Assembly (NCBI RefSeq): GCF_001449115.1
Contig: NZ_LAIJ01000009.1
Location: 1,866,114-1,930,113, forward strand
Reading direction: 5' to 3'
From: Occallatibacter gabretensis
Lineage (GTDB): Bacteria > Acidobacteriota > Terriglobia > Terriglobales > Acidobacteriaceae
Length of the DNA stretch: 64,000 nt
Part shown: positions 33,812 to 44,100 of the stretch, one piece after another
Layout of the letters: the number at the start of each line of letters is the position of its first letter
How positions within the stretch are numbered: the first letter of the stretch is position 1
Translations under genes and position numbers: made by a program
Notes under the pieces: model-generated
Told to the model about the DNA's origin: nothing
The model's database searches: none
What the model saw: only the letters and a program-made list of their open reading frames with translations

Positions 33812-33845
33812 TAAGGGCCGCGTTTCTTATGTAACGCGGCCCTTA
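33812..33845. terminator. Bidirectional terminator after bamD
   Basis: TAAGGGCCGCGTT (33812-33824) pairs with AACGCGGCCCTTA (33833-33845), a 13-bp perfect stem. It lies 20 bp past the bamD stop, so nadC probably has its own promoter. Confidence 0.75.
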
Positions 33846-33887
33846 CCTGTTGAGCGCAACAGGAATTTCATTGTGAATTGAACAAAC

Positions 33888-34772
33888 ATGGATTGGAAGA
33901 GCAGCCGCATCGACGCCGTGCTGGAGCAGGCCCTGGTAGAAGACAGGGCAGCAGGCGACCTGACGACAAATCTCACCATTGATCCCAATCTGCGTGCCTC
34001 AGCATCTATTCTTGCCAGGCAGGATCTGGTTGTTTGCGGCCTTGGCGCCGTGCCGCGCATCCTTGAAATCCTCACGCGGTTGGATCGACGCCCGCAGGCA
34101 CAAACGCGCTTTGAGGTAGTAAGCCATCCGGAGATATTCGATGGCGTGCGCGTCAAGAAGGGCCAGGTGTTGGCCGTCATCCGTCACAATGCGCGGGTGC
34201 TGCTTAGTTGTGAACGGGTCATTCTGAACTTCATGCAGCATCTCAGCGGCATTGCCACCAACACGCGCCGTTTTGTGGACGAAATTAAAGGTACGAACGC
34301 CCGTGTGCTCGACACGCGCAAAACCGTGCCAGGCCTGCGCGCGCTGGAGAAGTATGCAGTGCTTTGCGGCGGAGGCACCAATCACCGGCTCGATCTGGCA
34401 AGCGGAATACTTATCAAGAACAATCACATCTCGCTTGGCGGCGGTCTGCCCGTAGCTTTGCGCAATGCCCTTGAAAAGCGCGAAGGCACACAGCGTGTAC
34501 AAGTGGAAGTGCGCAACGTGCGTGAGCTGAATGAAGCTCTTGAAGGCGGTGCGGAGGCGCTTCTTCTCGACAACATGACGCCGGCGCAGGTGAAGGACTG
34601 CGTCGATCGCATCAAGACGGAAAATCGCTGGATTCCGACCGAAGCCTCTGGAGGCATCGTGCTCGAAAACATTCGCGCCTACGCAGAGACCGGCGTCGAC
34701 TTCATCAGCGTCGGTGCGCTCACGCACTCCGCCATAGCCGCGGATATTTCTATGAGCATCGTGGCGGAGTAA
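33888..34772 (+). CDS. nadC: Nicotinate-nucleotide diphosphorylase (carboxylating)
   Basis: 294 aa. Converts quinolinate and PRPP to nicotinate mononucleotide in NAD synthesis. Motifs: EDRAAGDLTTNL, RVILNFMQHLSGIAT, DTRKTVPGLRALEKYAV and GGGTNHRLDLAS, IKNNH, and EASGGI near the C-terminus. First gene of a run of cofactor genes (nadC, birA, coaX), with only short gaps between them. Confidence 0.96.
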   Translation: MDWKSSRIDAVLEQALVEDRAAGDLTTNLTIDPNLRASASILARQDLVVCGLGAVPRILEILTRLDRRPQAQTRFEVVSHPEIFDGVRVKKGQVLAVIRHNARVLLSCERVILNFMQHLSGIATNTRRFVDEIKGTNARVLDTRKTVPGLRALEKYAVLCGGGTNHRLDLASGILIKNNHISLGGGLPVALRNALEKREGTQRVQVEVRNVRELNEALEGGAEALLLDNMTPAQVKDCVDRIKTENRWIPTEASGGIVLENIRAYAETGVDFISVGALTHSAIAADISMSIVAE

Positions 34773-34795
34773 TCTCAGGAGCGTAAACAGGCCCT

Positions 34796-35584
34796 ATGTA
34801 CGATCTCCCCGCGCTCGATGCCTCGCTCGCAGCTTCCATCTATGCCGGCAAGCTTCACTACGCTCCGGTCACTGGTTCCACCAACACAGACGCATTAGCT
34901 GCTGCACGCAGCGGTGCTCCGCATGGCTCCGTTTACTTTGCCGATGAGCAGACAGCCGGACGCGGACGTGGCGATCACGCATGGCTCTCGGTCGCAGCAC
35001 AAGGCATATATGTGAGTGTGCTCTTTCGGCTTGCGCTCCCTGTCGAGCGCCTGCCACTGCTGCCACTTGCTGCAGGACTGGCCGCCGCTGAGGCCATTCG
35101 CGCTGTCAGTGGGCTCGCCGTCGATTTGCGCTGGCCGAATGATCTGCTCCTCGATGAGCGCAAGACCGGCGGCATTCTTGCCGAAGCCCAGACAGAAAAC
35201 ACCCCAGGCGCTGCCACATTGAGCTACGCCGTAATCGGCATCGGTATCAACGTGCATCAGAGCCGCTTTCAACCTGGATTGGCTACACCTGCCACATCGC
35301 TGGATCTTGAATCAGGCCGTTATATCAGCAGGCAGGAGCTGCTTGTCGCCCTGCTAGAATCGCTGGAGCGCGAGGCGCTTGCACTGCTCGATTCTGCCGG
35401 TGCCGCAACGATTCCCTCACGTGTGGAGCAGGCTTCGACATGGGTGCGCGGACGGCGCGTGGAAGTGCACGGTCCGCAGGCTTGTGTGGGCATGACAGAA
35501 GGGCTGGACGGCAACGGCTTTTTGCTCGTTCGCGGCGAGAATGGACTTGTGCGCGTGCAAACCGGCGGCATTCGCTCCGCTTGA
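34796..35584 (+). CDS. birA: Biotin-[acetyl-CoA-carboxylase] ligase
   Basis: 262 aa. Attaches biotin to the carrier protein of acetyl-CoA carboxylase. Class I (monofunctional): it starts directly with the catalytic domain and lacks the N-terminal winged-helix DNA-binding domain of E. coli BirA, so it should not repress bio genes. Motifs: GSTNTDAL, the biotinyl-adenylate loop TAGRGRGDHAW, LRWPNDLL and GGILAE. Confidence 0.95.
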   Translation: MYDLPALDASLAASIYAGKLHYAPVTGSTNTDALAAARSGAPHGSVYFADEQTAGRGRGDHAWLSVAAQGIYVSVLFRLALPVERLPLLPLAAGLAAAEAIRAVSGLAVDLRWPNDLLLDERKTGGILAEAQTENTPGAATLSYAVIGIGINVHQSRFQPGLATPATSLDLESGRYISRQELLVALLESLEREALALLDSAGAATIPSRVEQASTWVRGRRVEVHGPQACVGMTEGLDGNGFLLVRGENGLVRVQTGGIRSA

Positions 35585-35612
35585 AGCACGCAGATTTTAG
35601 GGAGACACGGAA

Positions 35613-36419
35613 ATGCTGCTTGCTCTCGATGTGGGAAACACCAACACGGTACTGGGCCTCTATCGCCTGGAAGATGAAAAGGCCGGCGAGTTGGCAGCTC
35701 ACTGGCGCGTCACAACACATCGCACGCAGACAGCAGATGAATACGGCGTTCTCTTCGTGAATCTCTTCACCATGAGCGGCCTGAGCGTGGACGTGGTGAA
35801 GCACATCATGATCTCGTCCGTAGTGCCGCCTGTGGAAAGCACCTTGCGGCGCGTCTGTGAGCGGTATTTTCATCTGAAGCCGCTTTTTGTGGAACCCGGC
35901 ATCAAGACCGGAATGCCTGTTCTGGTGGACAATCCCGCAGAACTGGGAGCCGACCGGCTCGTCAATGCGATTGCCGCATTCGAGCGCTATGGCGGCCCGT
36001 GTATCGTCGTCGATTTCGGCACTGCAACAACTTTCGACGTGATTTCGGCCAAGGGAGAGTATCTTGGCGGAGCCATCTCGCCTGGCCTTGGTATCAGCGC
36101 GGATGCGCTCTTTGCGCGCGCAGCGCGGCTGGGCCGCGTGGACATCAAGCGTCCAGTAAAGGTCATCGGCACCAACACAGTGACGCATCTGCAGAGCGGG
36201 CTGTATTACGGCTACATCGGTCTGGTGGATGGCATTCTCGATCGCATGATTGCAGAGCTTGGCACAGAGGCGAAGGTAATCGCCACCGGGGGCCTTGCCC
36301 GTCAGATCAGCGAAGACTCACGCTTCATTACGCAGATTGATGACATGCTCACCCTCGACGGGCTCAAGATTCTCTTTGAGCGTAATCGCACGGCGCGCCC
36401 CCGCCCGCGCGCGCACTGA
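35613..36419 (+). CDS. coaX: Type III pantothenate kinase
   Basis: 268 aa. First step of CoA synthesis. Acetate-kinase-like fold with DVGNTNTVLGL at the N-terminus, PAELGADRLVNAIA in the middle and VDFGTATTFDVI. Full length. Neighbouring nadC and birA are also cofactor genes. Confidence 0.95.
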   Translation: MLLALDVGNTNTVLGLYRLEDEKAGELAAHWRVTTHRTQTADEYGVLFVNLFTMSGLSVDVVKHIMISSVVPPVESTLRRVCERYFHLKPLFVEPGIKTGMPVLVDNPAELGADRLVNAIAAFERYGGPCIVVDFGTATTFDVISAKGEYLGGAISPGLGISADALFARAARLGRVDIKRPVKVIGTNTVTHLQSGLYYGYIGLVDGILDRMIAELGTEAKVIATGGLARQISEDSRFITQIDDMLTLDGLKILFERNRTARPRPRAH

Positions 36420-36429
36420 GGCGCATGCA

Positions 36430-37137
36430 GTGCGCAACTATTTCAATTACTTCACTGAGATTGAGGAGCGCTTTCAAAAGCGTCGCGGATCGCTGCTCCT
36501 GTTATCCACGCTCGACTGGGCGCTGATTGAAACCTGGCGCGAAGCCGGCATTCCCCTCGACTCAGTGCTGCGCGGCATTGACGCAGCTTTCGACAAATAT
36601 GAAACTCGTCAGGCGCGCGGACGAGTGCGGCGCATCAATGGCCTGGCATGGTGCGCCCAGGCCGTCATGGAAGCCGCTGAAGAATCGCGCGAAGCTGCGG
36701 CAGGCACAAATAGCGAAACATTTGCGGCTGAAGCTGAATCCGGTTTTGAACGCGAGCGGGTTATAGCGCATCTGGAATCCGTCGCCGACGTGTATCAGGC
36801 ACCGCATATCACTCCGGAAGCCGCTCAATCCACTGCCACGCGGCTCCGCGAGTTAGCCTCAGTGCTTCACGCGGAAGACGGCACAAAATTCGATATGGAA
36901 TCGCTCGAGCGTACGCTTATCGTGCTCGAAGAAAAATTCTTTGCAGCGCTCATGGCCGCCGCGCCGGAAGAATTGCTCGTCGGCCTGAAAGAACAAGCCT
37001 CGCGCGAACTTGCGCCGTATCGTAGCCGCATGGGTGCAGTACAGTTGCGGCAGGTGGAGCGGCAATTCACGCAGAAACAGCTGCTGGCACACTATAACTT
37101 TCCACGGCTTAGCCTTTTTTACATGAGTCAGCAATGA
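36430..37137 (+). CDS. Unknown protein between coaX and rlmD
   Basis: 235 aa from GTG 36430; the longer frame upstream lies inside coaX and is rejected. Opens RNYFNYFTEIEERFQKRRG and is predominantly helical and charged, with no signal peptide. No domain recognised. Its stop overlaps the rlmD start by 4 bp (ATGA), so the two are translationally coupled, suggesting a linked cellular role or simply operon packing. Confidence 0.82.
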   Translation: MRNYFNYFTEIEERFQKRRGSLLLLSTLDWALIETWREAGIPLDSVLRGIDAAFDKYETRQARGRVRRINGLAWCAQAVMEAAEESREAAAGTNSETFAAEAESGFERERVIAHLESVADVYQAPHITPEAAQSTATRLRELASVLHAEDGTKFDMESLERTLIVLEEKFFAALMAAAPEELLVGLKEQASRELAPYRSRMGAVQLRQVERQFTQKQLLAHYNFPRLSLFYMSQQ

Positions 37138-38426
37138 AGCCTTCAGATTCCACTCAGCTTGTCCATATCGAAAAGCCGATCTACGGCGGCTCGTTTCTTG
37201 CGCGCGAGGCGGGAAAAGCGATCTTTGTCCCGATGGCGTTACCCGGCGAAGAGGCACGTATTCGCATCGTGCAGGACAAGAGCAAGCGCGGCTATGTGAC
37301 GGCAGAAGTGGATGAAATTATCTCCGCGGTGCCAGAGCGCGTGCAGCCGAAATGTCCGCACTTTGGCCCCTGCGGCGGATGTCACTATCAGCACGCGGAT
37401 TATGCCGCACAACTTCGCTACAAGCAGGAGATTCTACGCGAGACATTTGCTCGTGGCGGCGTATCTGCTTCGGAGCAGATCGATGTGCTTGCAGGCGAGC
37501 CGTGGGCCTATCGCAATCGCATACGGCTGGCTTTTGACGCGTCAGGCAGGCCTGGTTATCGCGCGCACAGCTCGCACGCCATCGTTCCCATAAAAGAGTG
37601 TCCGATCGCCGCACCGTCACTGGTTCGCGCCGCCCTAGCCTCAGCAGAGATCCTGCGTGCTATGCAGCCGAAGCCGCGTGTCAGTGAGATCGCGCTCTTC
37701 TGCAATGCAGAAGAAACGGAGCTTCTCGTAACGGTAGTCCTCCCTGCGCCGGCAAGGTTGCATCTGGACCAGTTCATCGCAGTACTGAAGGAGCAGATTC
37801 CTGAGCTCACAGGCGTCGAGCTTGCCATTGCAGGCACCGCGTCGCTACCGCCTCGCGTGCTTGCGAGTTGGGGCACGGAGTCGCTTTCTTACAATGCGGC
37901 TGGCTTTGCCTATCGTGTCGATCACGGCGCATTTTTTCAGGTGAATCGCCGTCTGGTGGATGCACTGGCAGATCGAGTCGTGAATGGCCAGAGTGGCAAA
38001 CTTGCCTGGGATCTCTTCGCAGGCGTGGGCCTCTTTGCGCGTCAGCTCACGTCACGGTTTAAGCAGGTCGTCGCTGTCGAATCCGCACCATCTTCCACAC
38101 AAGCCCTGCAGGCGAATCTTGCTGGAACCGCAAGCGAAGCTGTCCGCTCCAGTACCCTCGATTTTCTCCGTCGGAATCGCAGTACAACACGCCCCGATCT
38201 CATCGTCGTCGATCCCCCGCGCGCAGGACTGGGCGCAGAGGTTACCGCTGAGCTCGCTCGTATCGCAGCGCCATCCATCGTGTATGTCTCCTGTGATCCA
38301 ACCACGCTCACGCGCGATCTGCGCGCATTGATAGCGTCGGGCTACACGATGGAATCCGTCGCCCTGGCCGATCTCTTTCCGCAGACATTTCATCTGGAAA
38401 CCGTGGTCCGCCTGCGGCATCTCTGA
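37134..38426 (+). CDS. rlmD: 23S rRNA (uracil-5-)-methyltransferase, RlmD/TrmA family
   Basis: 430 aa. An N-terminal TRAM-like beta-barrel (about 1-65) precedes the Fe-S cluster Cys motif CPHFGPCGGC and a later KECP Cys. The SAM-binding domain has DLFAGVGLF and DPPRAG, and the catalytic Cys is in YVSCDPTTL. The family makes 5-methyluridine in 23S rRNA or tRNA; the exact uridine is inferred from the full Fe-S architecture typical of RlmD. Confidence 0.9.
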   Translation: MKPSDSTQLVHIEKPIYGGSFLAREAGKAIFVPMALPGEEARIRIVQDKSKRGYVTAEVDEIISAVPERVQPKCPHFGPCGGCHYQHADYAAQLRYKQEILRETFARGGVSASEQIDVLAGEPWAYRNRIRLAFDASGRPGYRAHSSHAIVPIKECPIAAPSLVRAALASAEILRAMQPKPRVSEIALFCNAEETELLVTVVLPAPARLHLDQFIAVLKEQIPELTGVELAIAGTASLPPRVLASWGTESLSYNAAGFAYRVDHGAFFQVNRRLVDALADRVVNGQSGKLAWDLFAGVGLFARQLTSRFKQVVAVESAPSSTQALQANLAGTASEAVRSSTLDFLRRNRSTTRPDLIVVDPPRAGLGAEVTAELARIAAPSIVYVSCDPTTLTRDLRALIASGYTMESVALADLFPQTFHLETVVRLRHL

Positions 38427-38462
38427 TAGCCTCAAGAGCAAGAATTCTTTTCATTCAGCGCC

Positions 38463-41183
38463 ATGCCACCGGACTCCCCCATCTCCGGCCAGCCTGCTGC
38501 CGTATCGCGTGCTTCGCCGCATACCGGCACACCGCTCTTTCATGCGGCGTGGCTCTTTGCCGCCGGTATCGCATGCAGTCGCGTAACATGGTTGCGCCCT
38601 GGCATCCTGCTTGTTGGACTACTGACTATGATGGCGCTCTGTGCGTGGGTCGCATTTACCGCGCTACGTCTCCGTTGGCTCACCCTCAGTGCGCTTTGGA
38701 TTCTACTGGGCCTATGGTGCGCGCAGATGCAGCCGGCACCTGCGCCAGCGCCTGATCTGCTCAATGCCTCGGATAAGTTGTTGCGTACCGTAGAGGGAGA
38801 TGTCACCGATGTCGGCATGCTTCGTACGGAAGCTCTGCAAAGTGAGAGCGGCTCCGCATCGAGTGCTCCCTCGCAACGCATTGATCTGCGCGTAACTTCG
38901 TTGGAAATTGTCGATGATACGCAGGATGTGCAACGGCCCGAGTCAGGCGGCGTGCGTCTCACCGTCCGCTGGCCTGATATTGCGTCGCTTCCCCCGCAGA
39001 CCTTCCATTGTGGCGAGCGCGTTCGCGCGCTGGCACGCCTTAGCCCGCCCGAAGTCTATCGCGATCCAGGCACATGGAGCCGTCAGGAATATTTACTCGA
39101 CCAGGGCATCACATCGACAGCATCCGTGAGTATCGAGCACGTGGAGCGGCTAGGTGTGGCGCCGGATAATTTCTTTTCCTGCCACCTGAGCCAGTGGCAG
39201 CATGAATCCAGCGCGCGTCTGCTCGCGTTGCCCGCGGCCACGCATAACTTTCCCACTCTGCTTCGGCTGAGTGACAACGACGCGATTCTTCTGACAGCTA
39301 TGATCACCGGAGACCGCACCCTGCTCGCCCCTTCTCTGCGCGCGGGCTTTGAGCGCACAGGTTCCTTTCATATGCTGGTGGTCTCCGGGCTGCATCTGGG
39401 TTTGGTTGCAGGCTTTATTTTCTGGCTTGCGCGCAAACTGCGAACTCCGCGCATCCCTGCCACACTGCTGACAATTGCGACGGCATGTGCATACGCGCTC
39501 TTTACAGGTTTTGCTGCGCCGGTGCAGCGCTCCCTGTGGATGGTAAGCCTCTATTTGGTGGGCAGGCTCTTCTTTCGGGACCGCAGCGGATTGAACACCA
39601 TCGGCTTTGCCGCTCTCATCATGCTCGCGGCAAGCCCGCACAGCCTCTTTGAAGCCAGCTTTCAAATGACATTACTTGCGGTAATCTCAATCGGCGGCAT
39701 CGCTGCGCCAATCCTGCGGACGACAATCGAGCCATACCGCATCGCAACCGAAGATCTTCGCGCCGTCGTCCTCGATGCCAGGTCCTCGCCTAATCTTGCG
39801 CAGTATCGCGTCATTCTGCGTATGTTTGCCACTCAGCTGCAACGCTTGGCAGGCAAATGGATTGGGTGGACTATCTTTCCGTGGGCCGTCAGTACAACAC
39901 TGCGAGTTGCAGAGATGCTAACCGTCACAGCAATCGTAGAGCTTGCCATGGCGCTTCCCATGGCCGTGTATTTTCATCGCGTCACCCTGTTTGCGTTGCC
40001 GGTGAATCTCCTCACTCTGCCGCTTCTTGTGATACTGGTACCGCTGGCGATGCTAACGTGGGCCGCATTGATCGCAGGACCTGGCATAGCCTCTATCCCC
40101 GCTGCGGCCACCGCGCCGCTGCTGCATATTGGCGTCGGCATCGTACATTTCTTCGGCGCATTTCCGCTGGGCGATTGGCGCATTGCCACTCCGCAGGCGT
40201 GGCAGGTGGCGGCATTTTGTGCATTTCTGGTGCTGGCGCTCGCGCTCGCATCGTGGAGTCGCAGGCGGCGCGGTAGCGCATGGATCGCGCACGTCTGGGC
40301 AGCAATAGTTGCAGCAGCTTTCTTCGCTGTTGTTCCGCGCGCCATTCAGCATCCTCCAAAAGCGCTGCTGATGGAAGCCATCGATGTGGGCCAGGGCGAT
40401 TCTCTGTTGCTCATTACGCCTGACGGCAAAACGCTTCTGGAAGATGGCGGCGGTTTTGGCGGAGCCTTTGGCGCAAGCATGTCCCACGCCGCGCAACCGA
40501 TCGACATCGGCGAAGAGGTTGTGTCGCCGGTACTCTGGGCGCGTGGCATACGAAAGCTTGACGCGGTGGCGCTTACCCACGCACACGCGGATCACATCAG
40601 CGGGCTTTCCGCCGTGCTGCGGAATTTTCATCCTGATGAGTTATGGGTCGGCAACAATCCCCATGGGCCGGAGTACGACGCGCTGCTGAAGGAAGCCGCA
40701 GAGCTGCACATCCGCATACGGCAGCTACATGCGGGCGATGAAATGCTGCTAGGTGCGGCTCAGGTTCGCGTACTTGCTCCGCAGGCGGACTATCAGCCTT
40801 CCGACGAGCCGTCGAATAACGATTCCCTGGTCCTCAGAGTGGCTTATGGCGCCACCTCAGTACTGCTCGCCGGAGACGCGGAAGCGCCGGAAGAACGCGC
40901 CATGTTGCTGCAGCCGGATTTGCTCGCCAGCACGTTGCTCAAAGTGGGCCATCACGGCAGCCACACCTCCACGACACCGGAGTTTTTCTCGCGTGTAGCG
41001 CCGCAGTGGGCAGTCATCTCCTGCGGGCTGCAAAACATCTATGGGCACCCGCACGAAGAGATATTGCAGGAGCTACAGGATGCCGGAGTAAAAACCCTTA
41101 GCACGGATATTCACGGCGCCACATGCTTCACTCTCGACGGAAAAAATGTGATAGCGCAGACCGAGTGCGGAATTGTCCCCTAG
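38463..41183 (+). CDS. comEC: DNA-uptake channel protein ComEC/Rec2
   Basis: 906 aa, full-length. Forms the inner-membrane channel for single-stranded DNA uptake in natural transformation. An N-terminal DUF4131-type region with hydrophobic segments, then the central Competence domain (GSFHMLVVSGLHLGLVAGF) and a C-terminal metallo-beta-lactamase domain (THAHADHISGL, LAGDAE, KVGHHGSHTSTTPEF). No other com genes are nearby. Its stop shares the palindrome CTAG with the convergent TonB receptor stop. Confidence 0.93.
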   Translation: MPPDSPISGQPAAVSRASPHTGTPLFHAAWLFAAGIACSRVTWLRPGILLVGLLTMMALCAWVAFTALRLRWLTLSALWILLGLWCAQMQPAPAPAPDLLNASDKLLRTVEGDVTDVGMLRTEALQSESGSASSAPSQRIDLRVTSLEIVDDTQDVQRPESGGVRLTVRWPDIASLPPQTFHCGERVRALARLSPPEVYRDPGTWSRQEYLLDQGITSTASVSIEHVERLGVAPDNFFSCHLSQWQHESSARLLALPAATHNFPTLLRLSDNDAILLTAMITGDRTLLAPSLRAGFERTGSFHMLVVSGLHLGLVAGFIFWLARKLRTPRIPATLLTIATACAYALFTGFAAPVQRSLWMVSLYLVGRLFFRDRSGLNTIGFAALIMLAASPHSLFEASFQMTLLAVISIGGIAAPILRTTIEPYRIATEDLRAVVLDARSSPNLAQYRVILRMFATQLQRLAGKWIGWTIFPWAVSTTLRVAEMLTVTAIVELAMALPMAVYFHRVTLFALPVNLLTLPLLVILVPLAMLTWAALIAGPGIASIPAAATAPLLHIGVGIVHFFGAFPLGDWRIATPQAWQVAAFCAFLVLALALASWSRRRRGSAWIAHVWAAIVAAAFFAVVPRAIQHPPKALLMEAIDVGQGDSLLLITPDGKTLLEDGGGFGGAFGASMSHAAQPIDIGEEVVSPVLWARGIRKLDAVALTHAHADHISGLSAVLRNFHPDELWVGNNPHGPEYDALLKEAAELHIRIRQLHAGDEMLLGAAQVRVLAPQADYQPSDEPSNNDSLVLRVAYGATSVLLAGDAEAPEERAMLLQPDLLASTLLKVGHHGSHTSTTPEFFSRVAPQWAVISCGLQNIYGHPHEEILQELQDAGVKTLSTDIHGATCFTLDGKNVIAQTECGIVP

Positions 41184-44100
41184 GGAACAACCGCCGGCTG
41201 GTCGAAGAACCTGAACCGTACGCCAAAATCGATCTGCCGCGGACGATAAAAGTCCGTAGCGTTCACATTCAGGGGCTGGCCAAACTCGGTCTGGCCAGCC
41301 TTGAGCCCTGTCATAAAGTTCAATGTCGGCAGACCGCCGGATGTGCTTCCCGGCTCAATGTAATAGCCGGTCGTTTCCACCTCGGTGACGTTTTGATGAT
41401 TGAAGAGATTGAAACTCTCGGCCATCAGTTCCAATACACTTCCATGCGGCAGCGTGAATCGCCTGCCCAGTCGCACATCGGCCTTCCACGTGGCCGGATA
41501 GCGGAAGGTATTCCGTCCCACTCCATAAACGCGGTTATCTCCGCCATAGCCATTCATGCCGGGGCCGAGACCGATGATTGCAGCGCCGGAAGAAAGAAAT
41601 TCCTCCGGAATCGAGCCGCTCACGCGCATGGTGTATGGCAATCCACTGTTGTAATGTCCGGTTGTTGCAAGCGTCCATCCATTCGCCAGCCGTCCACTCA
41701 TGCCGCTCAGCTTCCACGGAGCCTCCCACAAAACAATGCCTGAAGCAGAATGCCGCATATCCAGGTTGCCCGTGCCGTACTCCTGCTGAAAATCATTCGG
41801 GGCCAGCACGCTTGGCCCCGACACCTGCGCAGTTTCATCCGGATTCCAATCCATCGCATGAGCGTATGTGTAACGCAGGTGCAGACTCAGTCCCTTCGCC
41901 ACATTACGCGAAAGCCGCACACTGCCCGCTTCGTAAGTCGAGTTGGCTCGGCTCATCAGCTGTACGATCTGCTGATAACCAGGATTGAGCCGCCCATTGC
42001 CGCCCGTAGGCGAGGGCCAGCTCGCATAGAACGGAACGGTAATCGTAGGCGTCTTGATTGGACCAGCGCCAATAGCATCAAGCACCGAATACGTAAGCGT
42101 TCCGGGGTTAACCGAAGGATCGTAGTTCTCGTCGAGCGTAATTGGCAGCCGACGCGCCAGACTTGCCTGCGCGCTCACGCTCAGCCGCACACGCCCCGGC
42201 AGCGTCTCTTCCAGACCCGCAACAGCCTGGTGAATCTCCGGATTTCGGAATCGTTGAGCAAATTCCACTGCACCAGGTTTCACAAACGTGCCTGGTTCTC
42301 CGGCCAGCACATACGGAAACGGTGGCGCGCCACCAGTACCTCCGGGCAGATTGTCCGTCGGGCGCAGAAAGAAGTTCAGATCGCCGTTGGGCGATCCAGT
42401 TTGCGTCAGCGCCGCCTCCAGAACAGAGTTTCCCGTGCGGCCGTAATACATTCCGTATCCCAGTTGAAGCACTGGCCAGTGGCTTTCGCGTATTCCCCAC
42501 GCCAGCCCGATACGCGGTGCAAACTCACTACCCATGCCGGGAACTCTTTGCGTGAGCGGCAGGTCTGGATTGTTCACCAGCGCAATCGGTGGCGGCATCT
42601 GCTCCAGTTCCCAGCGCATGGATGCCGTCAGCACAAGTGTTTTAGCCGCCTGCCACTGCGTCGTTGCAAACCCGGCCCAGTCATTTGTGCTCAGGTTCCA
42701 CTCCGTCGGTCCCAATGTCTGCGAGTACCACGAATAACAGGGCAGATAACCAAGCCCATGCAGTTGCCCGCTTGCATCGCGCCATGCCTTGCCGCGTTCA
42801 TCGCAGTTGTGCTGGTCGTACGGATTCAGTTCTCCAGCGATACCGTACTGCGCAAAGACCAGAGCGTCTGAGGCAAAATTCTCGATACGCGAATAGTGAT
42901 AGGTGCCCGTGTGGTTCCTCAGCAGGCTCGTGGCGTCAGTGCTGTGACGCACATCAAAGCCGGCCTGCACCATGAGCTTGCCATGCACCCAGTCGACACC
43001 TTCCTGCGCCTCGTAGAGATGCTCATCCGGGTAGCTCCCCGTGCCAAAGCGGGAAGGATTGCCAATCGTGAAACCATACTGCGAATCCACGACGATCTGC
43101 GGCAGCTGGCCCCAGGTATTGATATTGAATGCCTGTTCGAATGGCGAAGGCGTCTCAGCTGGCTGTGAGAGTATCTGTCGTCCCATGGAGCCTTGCGTCA
43201 CGGCCAGCAGGTTCGGCGTCAGAAATGCCTCCCAGCGTCCCAGCATCCACTCGCCGCTTACGTGTTGTGCGCCAAAGCTGTGGCTTCCGTAGCTCTCTGC
43301 GGCGCGTGTGAGCCCACCGCCCGGAGCATCCAGCAGGGAGCCGCTGCCTTCCAGCATGAAGCGGTGCCTCTCTGCCGCATTCCAGTCGACGCGCCCAAAG
43401 CCCGACCAGTGATTCGTTGAGCGCGGCGCGGGACCGAGCAATCCGGCAAGCGTATCAAGCATGGCGGAATAGGCCGATAGCCCCTCAACCACAGGGTTGG
43501 TGCTGCTCAGGGCCAGCCGCGCGCTCAGCACCTGCATTTCGTCATTTGCCGGCTGGGCAAAGAAATCCTCCGGATGCTTCACCGTCGCCATGCCGGGATC
43601 ACTGCGCTCTTCGCCCTGTACCGCCGCAAACCATGTCATCCGATACCGCCGCAGCGGGCCGCTCAGGCTCGCGCTCCAGATCAATTCGTGATTCGCGGGG
43701 GTGTAGGGAACCGGCGTAAACACCGGCACTGTCGTAGGCGTTGCAGGCGCGGTCTGCTGAGTCCATTGCGAGAAGGGATTTTGCGCATCCCAAAGGCTCT
43801 GGCGAGAAAAGAGAGAGGCTTCCGAGTGGATTTCGCGCCCGCCGCTGCGTGTCTCCACATTCGTGCGCCCCATGCCCGCTGCGCTCTGGTCCGCTACTTC
43901 CACCGCATGAATCGCGGCTTCGTTTCCTGCCGGTCCCATCGTGGTTTCGGCGGTCTTGCCTGTGTTGGCTCCGTCCACCAGAATCCGGCTGGCTCCGCGT
44001 GCTTCCTCGCCAAACTCCGATCCCTCGGCCCCATTCGGCTGATTTCCAGCAGGCGGTGCGTCCAGGGTGAACTGTCGCCAATCGCGCCCTGCAACGGGAA

